From a virus, in IMG/VR virus record IMGVR_UViG_3300008266_000427, positions 1-25,098 of that record: a DNA stretch of 25,098 nt; one strand, given 5' to 3'. The notes under the pieces were generated by a model. That model saw only the letters and a program-made list of their open reading frames with translations, did no database searches and was not told the DNA's origin. The position numbers were made by a program, and so were the translations under genes. Positions 1-5,694 of the stretch are shown here, piece by piece; the first letter of the stretch is position 1, and each line of letters starts with the position of its first letter.

Positions 1-1
1 C

Positions 2-958
2 GAGCGGTTCATTGGGATTTCCCAGCGCGGACCTATGCCAGTTCCCTTGCGCTACTACGCCGCCCACACAGGACGGTGGGGTGGTGATGACAAGTTGAAC
101 CTGCAAAACCTGCCGAGGAACTCTCCCCTGAAGAAGTCCATCTTGGCCCCTGATGGGTACATGATGATTGACTCAGACTCATCGCAGATTGAAGCACGTA
201 CGCTGGCATGGCTAGCTGGGCAAGACGACTTAGTGGAGGCATTTGACCGTGGCGAGGACGTTTACAAAATCATGGCATCTGCTATTTACGGCAAGCCAGT
301 CTCGGAGATTTCCAAGGACGAAAGGTTCGTTGGCAAGACGACAATCTTGGGCGCAGGGTACGGCATGGGGGCGGCAAAATTCCAAATACAGCTTAAAAAT
401 TTTGGAGTTGCTATCGAGCTTGATGAAGCCAAGCGGATCATCGACACGTACCGCCGCACGTACCCAAGGATCACTGAGTTGTGGAAAGCCGCAGGGGGCA
501 TCCTTGGAGCCATCATCGGCAACCAATCCACCGAGCTTGGCCGAGGCGGTGTTCTGAAAGTGCAGGGCACCAAAGGTATCTTGTTGCCGAACGGCCTATA
601 CCTGCGCTACCCCAACCTGCGCCAATCCGTCAACGAGGAAGACGGCAAAACCGAGTACGTGTACGACACCAAGAAGGGTAAGGCCACAATCCCCAACCGC
701 ATCTATGGCGGCAAGGTGGTGGAGAACGTCTGCCAAGCCCTCGCTCGGATTGTGATCGGCGATCAGATGTTGCTGGTTGCGAAGAAGTACCAAGTGGTCA
801 TGACAGTGCATGACGCGATCGCTTGCATCGTGCCCGAGACCGAGGTGGAACGTGCTGTCGAGTACGTTGAATTGTGTATGCGTATACGTCCGCAGTGGGG
901 GCCCGAGCTCCCGCTTAACTGCGAATCTGGTTCAGGCAAAAGCTACGGGGACTGCTGA
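2..958 (+). CDS. polA: Family A DNA polymerase, C-terminal part (5' end outside window)
   Basis: This is the palm and fingers part of a Pol I-type replicative polymerase, which extends primers during phage replication. The frame is open to the window edge, so the start and the exonuclease domain lie upstream; 318 codons are visible. Motif A reads DSDSSQIEAR, with the catalytic Asp at 176-178. The O-helix (motif B) reads RFVGKTTILGAGYG, giving equivalents of E. coli R754, K758 and Y766, with Leu (347-349) in place of Phe762. Motif C reads VHDAI, with catalytic Asp at 812-814; the usual HDE is HDA here. The stop overlaps the next start (ATGA), so the genes are probably translationally coupled. 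Family assignment is firm. The Leu762 and HDA variants are seen directly; their effects are inferred. Confidence 0.96.
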   Translation, partial: ERFIGISQRGPMPVPLRYYAAHTGRWGGDDKLNLQNLPRNSPLKKSILAPDGYMMIDSDSSQIEARTLAWLAGQDDLVEAFDRGEDVYKIMASAIYGKPVSEISKDERFVGKTTILGAGYGMGAAKFQIQLKNFGVAIELDEAKRIIDTYRRTYPRITELWKAAGGILGAIIGNQSTELGRGGVLKVQGTKGILLPNGLYLRYPNLRQSVNEEDGKTEYVYDTKKGKATIPNRIYGGKVVENVCQALARIVIGDQMLLVAKKYQVVMTVHDAIACIVPETEVERAVEYVELCMRIRPQWGPELPLNCESGSGKSYGDC

Positions 959-1236
959 TGAGAAAACTACTCAACCAAATAATCCAGTGGGCGCTACGTG
1001 AGGAAGACCGGCGGGGGCTAAGCGTTGGCAAATGTGAGACTGTGCGCAGTGACACCATACCCTCGTTCCGCATTGGTGTTATGAAGGCGATGAACGGACG
1101 CATCTTGGAGGTGAGCACGTACAAGCCCAACAACCACGGACCTGACTGGACAAACGAGATGTTCATCGTGCCCGAGGATCAAACGCTTACGCAAGCACTC
1201 ACAACACTTTTAATTCTGAAGGGGCTCAACACATGA
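958..1236 (+). CDS. Hypothetical phage protein, 92 aa
   Basis: I do not recognise this family. The start ATG overlaps the polymerase stop and the stop overlaps the next start, both as ATGA, which strongly supports a real gene in the replication operon. The N-terminus is a basic amphipathic helix (MRKLLNQIIQWALREEDRR). A mixed alpha/beta region follows with alternating hydrophobic residues (FRIGVMKAMNGRILEVSTY) and a predicted helix at the end. There is no signal peptide, membrane segment or cysteine cluster. It lies between a DNA polymerase and a nuclease, so a role in DNA metabolism is possible, but this is context only. Confidence 0.8.
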   Translation: MRKLLNQIIQWALREEDRRGLSVGKCETVRSDTIPSFRIGVMKAMNGRILEVSTYKPNNHGPDWTNEMFIVPEDQTLTQALTTLLILKGLNT

Positions 1237-1895
1237 GCATCGTCTGGTCATTCAGTAGCCTCAAGACATTCCAGCAATGTCCGAAGAAGTATTACCACAC
1301 CAAGATTGCCAAGGATGTTGTTGAGCCAGACACCACGGCCACGCTGTACGGGAAGTCGGCCCACACCGTTGCGGAGGAATACATTCGTGACGGTAAACCA
1401 GTTCCCCCTCAGTTTGCGTACATGCAAGAAATGCTGGACAACCTCAAAGCAATCCCCGGTGAGAAGCACTGCGAAATGATGTTGGGCTTCACCAAGGACT
1501 TGGAAGCGTGTGAGTTCCACGCACCGAACGTCTGGTGGCATGGCATCGCCGACTTGGTCGTGATCAACGAGGAAAAGAAGATGGCCTACTCTGTGGACTA
1601 CAAGACCAGCAAGAGTGCCCGGTACGCTGACGTGAAGCAGTTGGACTTGGTGGCGACAGGCATCTTTGCCAAGTTCCCCAAGATCGAGCGGATCAAGTCG
1701 GCGCTTTTGTTCGTTGTAAGTAAAGAGTTTGTCAAAGCCGAGCACCACGCCGAGATGGTGCCCAAGTACGTAGAAAAACCTGCGCGAGATGTTGCACGAA
1801 TCGAGGCGGCATTGGAAAATGGGGTTTGGAATCCCGTCCAAGGACCCCTGTGCAAGTTCTGTTCAGTCAAACAATGCGAATACAACAGGAGCTGA
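1233..1895 (+). CDS. PD-(D/E)XK nuclease, Cas4/RecB-like with probable 4Fe-4S cluster
   Basis: Predicted DNA exonuclease of the RecB/Cas4 nuclease superfamily, 220 aa, the usual length for stand-alone phage members. The N-terminus has the family opening SFSSLKTFQQCPKKYY. It is followed by a conserved His in SAHTVAEEYI, the metal-binding Asp in GIADLVV, the DYKTSK (D-x-K) catalytic pair, and QLDLVA, which corresponds to the QhxxY helix. One cysteine near the N-terminus (C16) and three at the C-terminus (C207, C210, C215) match the split four-cysteine arrangement that binds an iron-sulphur cluster in Cas4, AddB and Dna2. Neighbours suggest a role in phage recombination or end processing. Start chosen at ATG 1233 because of the ATGA overlap and an upstream AAGGGG. 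CRISPR association is unlikely: there are no other cas genes or array. Confidence 0.88.
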   Translation: MSIVWSFSSLKTFQQCPKKYYHTKIAKDVVEPDTTATLYGKSAHTVAEEYIRDGKPVPPQFAYMQEMLDNLKAIPGEKHCEMMLGFTKDLEACEFHAPNVWWHGIADLVVINEEKKMAYSVDYKTSKSARYADVKQLDLVATGIFAKFPKIERIKSALLFVVSKEFVKAEHHAEMVPKYVEKPARDVARIEAALENGVWNPVQGPLCKFCSVKQCEYNRS

Positions 1896-1897
1896 AG

Positions 1898-2179
1898 ATG
1901 GAAAACCAAGAAACCGATACCGCCCTTATCCTTGAAAACGAACTCAAGCGCCGGGTAACCGAAGTCCTTGGCACGATCGTGCACAAGGTAGTAAAAAAGC
2001 AACTGGAGCAAGCGTTCTCCGAGCAGAAGCATCAAATGATGATGGAAATCAGCATCGCAGTGGGCAAGATGCTCCGAGTCGTTGAGGAAGAAGGACGCAA
2101 CCCGTTGTGGACTGCAACCCCCGAGGAGTTTGGTCTGAAGAAAGAAGACCTGAACACCCACATGATTTCAAGAGGTTAA
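1898..2179 (+). CDS. Small helical hypothetical protein, 93 aa
   Basis: Family not recognised. The start is ATG 1898, two bases after the nuclease stop, with AGGAG about seven bases upstream. An in-frame ATG at 1826 would extend the protein back into the nuclease gene and is not favoured. The protein is strongly helical and charged (LENELKRRVTEVLGTIVHKVVKKQLEQAF...), with heptad-like spacing of hydrophobics over residues 10-65 that suggests a coiled coil or helical dimer. The C-terminal third (TPEEFGLKKEDLNTHMI) looks like a short interaction segment. It may be an accessory subunit of a neighbouring replication protein, but that is context only. Confidence 0.75.
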   Translation: MENQETDTALILENELKRRVTEVLGTIVHKVVKKQLEQAFSEQKHQMMMEISIAVGKMLRVVEEEGRNPLWTATPEEFGLKKEDLNTHMISRG

Positions 2180-2181
2180 CC

Positions 2182-2496
2182 ATGCCCTACACCAAAACCC
2201 CCCGACCATACAAACATGAATATCAATTACAGAAAGCCCGAGGAGAAGGGCCAGCACGAGCTGAACGCCAACGTGCACGAGAGACCATCGACAAGAAGCA
2301 CCCCGACCGAGACGGTGATGGCAAGGCTGACATCCGCGAAGGCAAAGATGTTGCACACGTCAAGGCTCTATCTAAAGGTGGAACCAACGGACACGGTGTG
2401 CGCATCGAAAGCGCGGCCAAGAACCGTTCGTTCAAACGCAACAGCAACCACAAGCTGGTGACCGAGACCAGCACGAAGGAACGGAAGAAGAAATGA
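2182..2496 (+). CDS. HNH-like small protein with an EF-hand-like loop, 104 aa
   Basis: Start chosen at ATG 2182, with AGAGG at 2171-2175, rather than the in-frame ATG 2107 inside the previous gene. The N-terminal half is basic (TPRPYKHEYQLQKARGEG...). Residues 42-53 read DRDGDGKADIRE, matching the 12-residue EF-hand spacing (acidic at 1, 3, 5, 9 and 12). Then comes a segment like phage HNH endonucleases: VAHVKALSKGG, then ESAAKNRSFKRN, then NHK. The candidate general-base His and the middle Asn are present. The usual Asp/Glu just before the His is Ala, so catalysis may be altered or lost. HNH-type DNA binding or nicking is a tentative call. The stop overlaps the next start (ATGA), and an SNF2 helicase follows. 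Confidence 0.6.
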   Translation: MPYTKTPRPYKHEYQLQKARGEGPARAERQRARETIDKKHPDRDGDGKADIREGKDVAHVKALSKGGTNGHGVRIESAAKNRSFKRNSNHKLVTETSTKERKKK

Positions 2497-2690
2497 CCCC
2501 CGAGCAAATCTGGCTGCTGAAGTATGGCCGGGGGTGGGTGCATTGGTATGAGCTTGCGGATGAAGATGGGGACGGTGTAGACGATTTAGTTCAACGGATG
2601 CACGAGGCCCGACTGCTCAAGACCGACAGCAACCGCATGTGCGTTAGACTTAAAACAGAGAAGGAAAGAAATGAATCTATCAGAGTATGA
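2493..2690 (+). CDS. Small acidic protein with DxDGDG loop, 65 aa
   Basis: No recognised family. The ATG overlaps the previous stop as ATGA, and the 3' end overlaps the SNF2 gene start by 20 bases. The N-terminal part (TPEQIWLLKYGRGWVHWYEL) is aromatic-rich. The middle reads DEDGDGVDDLVQ, an EF-hand-like acidic loop at 2559-2594 with Gln where position 12 is normally Glu. The C-terminus is basic (RLKTEKERNESIRV). The protein is small, but its tight packing between two supported genes makes it credible. It could be a helicase accessory protein or a metal-stabilised mini-domain; neither is established. Confidence 0.65.
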   Translation: MTPEQIWLLKYGRGWVHWYELADEDGDGVDDLVQRMHEARLLKTDSNRMCVRLKTEKERNESIRV

Positions 2691-4059
2691 GTGGCCCCGT
2701 CCCCATGGGTTCACTCCGTTCGTACATCAGAAGTCAACAGCAGAGTTTTTGATTAGTAACCGCAAGGCGTTTTGCTTCAACGAGCAAGGCACCGGCAAAA
2801 CAGCATCAGTGATCTGGGCCGTTGACTACCTCATGAACATCGGCCTCGTGCGCCGAGTGCTTGTCATCTGCCCTTTGTCGATCATGAAGTCGGCTTGGCA
2901 GGGCGACCTGTTCAAGTTTGCGATCCACCGCACAGTCTCTGTCGCCTACGGCAGTGCACGTAAGCGCAAGGAGATCATCAACGCTGGGGCTGAGTTCGTC
3001 ATCATCAACTTCGATGGTGTCGGCATCGTCAAGGACGAGATCATCAACGGCGGGTTTGACCTGATCGTTGTGGACGAGGCGTCTGCGTATAAGAACGCAC
3101 AGACAAGCCGCTGGAAAGACCTGCGAGACCTAACAAGAGTTATCAAGGGCTTGTGGATGTTGACGGGTACACCCGCCGCGCAGTCTCCCGCCGATGCGTT
3201 TGGTCTGGCAAAGCTGGTCAACCCCAAGGGTGTGCCGCAGTTCTTCACGCACTTCAAAGACATGGTGATGACCAAGGTCAGCCAGTATCGGTACATCCCG
3301 AAGCCGACTGCGAAGCACATTGTGCACACCGCACTGCAACCCGCAATCCGGTTTGAGAAGCGCCAGTGCATCGACCTGCCCCCGCTGACGTTCGTTGAAC
3401 GTGATGCCCCGTTGACTCCCCAGCAAGCTGGCTTCTACAAGTTACTTAAGAAGGAGATGATGATCGAGGCCGCAGGGGAGGAAATCTCAGCCGTCAACGC
3501 CGCCACCCAGATCAACAAGCTGCTCCAGATTTCATGTGGCTCGATCTACACCGACACAGGCGAGGTCGTGGACTTTGACGTGAGCAACCGACTCAACGTG
3601 GTGCAGGAGATCGTGGACGAGTGCAGTAACAAGGTGCTTATCTTTGTGCCATTCACGCACTCGATCGCATTACTTGAGAAGCACTTAACAAAGAACAACA
3701 TCACTTGCGAGATCATCAACGGCAGTGTGTCGGTGAACAAACGTGCAGACGTGGTACAGCGGTTTCAGTCTCAGGAAAACCCGAAGGTGCTCATCATCCA
3801 GCCGCAAGCCGCATCCCACGGGCTTACCCTAACTGCCGCCGACACCATTATTTGGTACGCTCCTTGCACCAGCGTAGAAACGTACTTGCAAGCCAACGCA
3901 CGTATCGACCGCCCCGGTCAGGTCAACCCCATGACCATCGTCCACATCCGTGGAAGCCAAGTCGAAAGCCGCCTGTACTCCATGTTGCAAAACAACGTGG
4001 CAGGACACAAAGAAATCATCGACCTCTACCAAGAAGAAATTTTTGAAGAAACCTCTTGA
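2671..4059 (+). CDS. SNF2-family helicase/ATPase (superfamily 2)
   Basis: Predicted ATP-driven DNA translocase, 462 aa, with both RecA-like lobes and no extra domains. Motif I (Walker A) is EQGTGKT (residues 38-44), motif II is DEAS (135-138), motif III is LTGTP (164-168), motif V lies in QPQAASHGLTL (377-387), and motif VI is QANARIDRPGQ (407-417). The GLTLTAADTIIWYAP and DRPGQ strings are characteristic of SNF2-like rather than DEAD-box helicases. Start ATG 2671 has AAGGAAAG upstream and overlaps the preceding gene. Phages often carry compact SNF2-like helicases in replication modules, where they may remodel protein-DNA complexes or assist recombination. The specific role here is unknown. 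The stop codon lies inside a palindrome and promoter that serve the next gene. Confidence 0.93.
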   Translation: MNLSEYEWPRPHGFTPFVHQKSTAEFLISNRKAFCFNEQGTGKTASVIWAVDYLMNIGLVRRVLVICPLSIMKSAWQGDLFKFAIHRTVSVAYGSARKRKEIINAGAEFVIINFDGVGIVKDEIINGGFDLIVVDEASAYKNAQTSRWKDLRDLTRVIKGLWMLTGTPAAQSPADAFGLAKLVNPKGVPQFFTHFKDMVMTKVSQYRYIPKPTAKHIVHTALQPAIRFEKRQCIDLPPLTFVERDAPLTPQQAGFYKLLKKEMMIEAAGEEISAVNAATQINKLLQISCGSIYTDTGEVVDFDVSNRLNVVQEIVDECSNKVLIFVPFTHSIALLEKHLTKNNITCEIINGSVSVNKRADVVQRFQSQENPKVLIIQPQAASHGLTLTAADTIIWYAPCTSVETYLQANARIDRPGQVNPMTIVHIRGSQVESRLYSMLQNNVAGHKEIIDLYQEEIFEETS

Positions 4060-4071
4060 CACTGTCAAGAG
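4053..4071. promoter_or_regulatory. 19-bp perfect palindrome, candidate repressor operator
   Basis: CTCTTGACACTGTCAAGAG is a perfect inverted repeat with two 9-base arms around a single central C. It contains the TTGACA -35 box of the adjacent promoter and the stop codon of the SNF2 gene. With a one-base centre it is too tight to form an RNA hairpin but is a natural shape for a dimeric DNA-binding protein. The HTH protein encoded at 5441-5692 is a candidate ligand, which is inference only. Confidence 0.6.
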
Positions 4072-4083
4072 TTGTGGTAGAGT
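4056..4083 (+). promoter_or_regulatory. Sigma70-like promoter for the downstream half of the operon
   Basis: A consensus -35 box TTGACA (4056-4061), a 16-base spacer and a -10-like TAGAGT (4078-4083, four of six matches) lie just ahead of the 49-base gap between the SNF2 gene and the coiled-coil gene. This is the longest untranslated stretch in the left block, which fits a promoter. The -35 is fully inside the 19-bp palindrome, so binding there would compete with RNA polymerase. Confidence 0.6.
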
Positions 4084-4108
4084 ACCCCACCAACCAAGGA
4101 GAAAAAGT

Positions 4109-4537
4109 ATGGACGAAGAAGTTCAGGGGCAAGATTCCCCCCAATATGACCTAGACAAGCTGACCGCCATCTACCTCAAGATGCGCGACAAACGGGACGA
4201 CATGCGCCGTGAGGCCGAGGCCCGAGAAAAAGAAATCGAAGAGCAGATGAGCATCATCGAAGCCGAGATGCTCGAAGTCTGCAAGCAAATGAACGCCGAC
4301 AGCGTTCGCACCCCACATGGCACGATCATCCGTTCCGTAAAGTCACGGTACTGGACGAATGATTGGGATTCGATGTATCAGTTCATCAAAGAACACGATG
4401 CGTTTGGCCTGTTGGAAAAGAGACTTCATCAGACACACCTGAAAGAGTTTCTTTCCGAGAATCCCAACACGTTCCCCATCGGGGTCAACGTGGAAAATTC
4501 GTACTCCGTGGTTGTTAGACGTTCCAAAGGAAATTAA
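4109..4537 (+). CDS. Coiled-coil phage protein, 142 aa (Gp157/Gam-like shape)
   Basis: Start chosen at ATG 4109, which has AAGGAG at 4096-4101; an in-frame ATG at 3950 lies within the SNF2 gene and is rejected. Residues 13-60 form a long charged coiled coil (LKMRDKRDDMRREAEAREKE...). A compact C-terminal region follows: residues 64-81 (ADSVRTPHGTIIRSVKSR) look like beta strands, residues 82-120 look helical, and the tail NVENSYSVVVRRSK is a final strand. A coiled coil followed by a small domain is reminiscent of phage Gp157 and Gam-type proteins, which bind DNA ends or modulate recombination, but no signature residue proves it. It is the first gene after the palindrome-controlled promoter and sits one base before the next gene. 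Confidence 0.8.
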   Translation: MDEEVQGQDSPQYDLDKLTAIYLKMRDKRDDMRREAEAREKEIEEQMSIIEAEMLEVCKQMNADSVRTPHGTIIRSVKSRYWTNDWDSMYQFIKEHDAFGLLEKRLHQTHLKEFLSENPNTFPIGVNVENSYSVVVRRSKGN

Positions 4538-4538
4538 G

Positions 4539-5438
4539 ATGAGCAATATCACACTCTTGAATCAAGACCTCCCCGACTTTCTGCAACAAGCAGGTGTCAG
4601 TGATCTTACAAAATCCCTCGCTGGTAAAACCGGCGTCAAACGTATCGTGCCGAAGAACGGCATCTTCCGCAAGGTAGTCGGCGGTGAGGAAATGGGCAAG
4701 GTGAAAGGCAATCTCAATGCCATCATCGTGAACGCATCCCCCAAAGTTGGCCGCATCTTCTACGCAAAGCAGTGGACTCCCGATGCCGAGCCGACCGCAC
4801 CCGACTGCTTCAGCAATGACGGCAATGTCCCGGACGCAGGTTCAGCCAATGCGCAATCCGATCGTTGCGACACCTGCGCTCAGAACATCAAAGGTTCGGG
4901 CATGGGTAACTCCAAGGCTTGCCGTTACAGCCAGCGCATTGCGATGGTGTTGGAAGAAGACTTTGGTACTTCGCTGGAAGGTGAAATCTACCAAATGAAC
5001 TTGGCCTCCAAGTCTTTGTTCGGCGACAGCACTGCCGACAACACCCACACCTTTGGTAACTACACCAAGTACCTCGCCAACAACGGCAAGAGCTTGGACT
5101 ACGTTGTCACCACCATCAGCTTCAACGAAGAAAACGATAACCAGTCGGTGCTGTTCACCCCTGCGCGTTTCATCAACAAGGCTGAGTACGCTGTGACCAG
5201 CGTAGTGGCGGCAAAGCCCGAAGTGCAGAAGATGGTCTTGATGACTCCGTACCAAGCGGATGCGTCTGGCCGTGCCCCAAAGCTGGAAGCACCTGCCCCC
5301 AAAGCCGCCGCACCTGTGACAGTTGCCGATGCTGTGGCCGAACCCACCAAGCGCGAAAGCAAGAAAGCTGAAGCCCCCGCTCCGACTGCAAAGAAGGACT
5401 TGGGTTCTGTGGTCGCCGCATGGACTGACGAGGAGTAA
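4539..5438 (+). CDS. Four-cysteine protein with acidic tail, possible ssDNA-binding protein
   Basis: 299 aa. ATG 4539 is preferred over a TTG at 4512 because it follows AAAGGA and the previous stop directly. Residues 40-85 and 130-230 alternate hydrophobic and polar residues as in a beta-rich fold. C90, C110, C113 and C128 (DC..CDTC..ACR) form a likely zinc site inserted in the domain. Residues 250-285 are a Pro/Ala/Lys-rich linker (EAPAPKAAAPVT...). The protein ends in LGSVVAAWTDEE, an acidic aromatic tail like those that phage and bacterial SSBs use to recruit partners. These traits plus its place in a replication operon suggest a single-strand binding protein, though I do not recognise the family firmly. 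A zinc-binding replication accessory factor is the main alternative. Confidence 0.72.
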   Translation: MSNITLLNQDLPDFLQQAGVSDLTKSLAGKTGVKRIVPKNGIFRKVVGGEEMGKVKGNLNAIIVNASPKVGRIFYAKQWTPDAEPTAPDCFSNDGNVPDAGSANAQSDRCDTCAQNIKGSGMGNSKACRYSQRIAMVLEEDFGTSLEGEIYQMNLASKSLFGDSTADNTHTFGNYTKYLANNGKSLDYVVTTISFNEENDNQSVLFTPARFINKAEYAVTSVVAAKPEVQKMVLMTPYQADASGRAPKLEAPAPKAAAPVTVADAVAEPTKRESKKAEAPAPTAKKDLGSVVAAWTDEE

Positions 5439-5440
5439 GC

Positions 5441-5692
5441 ATGAGCTATGGTTACAGCCAGAACTTGGTGTACGCCAACAAAAAGGCCAGCATCAAGTCT
5501 CTGGGCGTAGCCTTGGGCCGTGTATGTATTCTTGAAGGCGTAAGCGTGAGCCATGTTGCTGATTCTTTTGGAGTTAGTCGCATGGCCGTTTACAACTGGT
5601 TCAAAGGGGACTCCGTGCCCCACCCAGACACTCACGCCGCCATCGAGAAGTTCATGCGCAGTATCAAGCGTCGCCGCAACAAACAGAAATAA
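5441..5692 (+). CDS. Small HTH DNA-binding protein, 83 aa
   Basis: Residues 35-54 (SVSHVADSFGVSRMAVYNWF) form a clear helix-turn-helix of the Cro/YdaS or transposase-helix kind: the VADSFGVS turn is followed by the recognition helix RMAVYNWFKG. A highly basic tail (KRRRNKQK) could add DNA backbone contacts. The gene is preceded by AGGAG (5431-5435) and a two-base gap from the previous stop. It lies within the transcription unit driven by the palindrome-overlapping promoter at 4056, so a self-limiting Cro-like loop is plausible. That link is inference; it could also regulate elsewhere or support replication initiation. Confidence 0.8.
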   Translation: MSYGYSQNLVYANKKASIKSLGVALGRVCILEGVSVSHVADSFGVSRMAVYNWFKGDSVPHPDTHAAIEKFMRSIKRRRNKQK

Positions 5693-5694
5693 AC

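Noticed and set aside
1233-1895. Cas4-like gene as evidence of a CRISPR-Cas locus
   Set aside because: No repeat-spacer array and no other cas gene are visible; the gene sits in a phage replication operon.
1826-1897. Upstream in-frame start for the 93-aa helical protein
   Set aside because: It overlaps the cysteine-rich end of the nuclease; ATG 1898 has AGGAG at proper spacing.
4053-4071. Palindrome as a rho-independent terminator for the SNF2 gene
   Set aside because: The one-base centre cannot form a normal RNA loop at full stem length and no T-tract follows; overlap with TTGACA favours an operator.
3950-4108. Upstream in-frame start for the coiled-coil protein
   Set aside because: It would translate out of frame through the SNF2 gene and through the promoter; ATG 4109 has a good AAGGAG.
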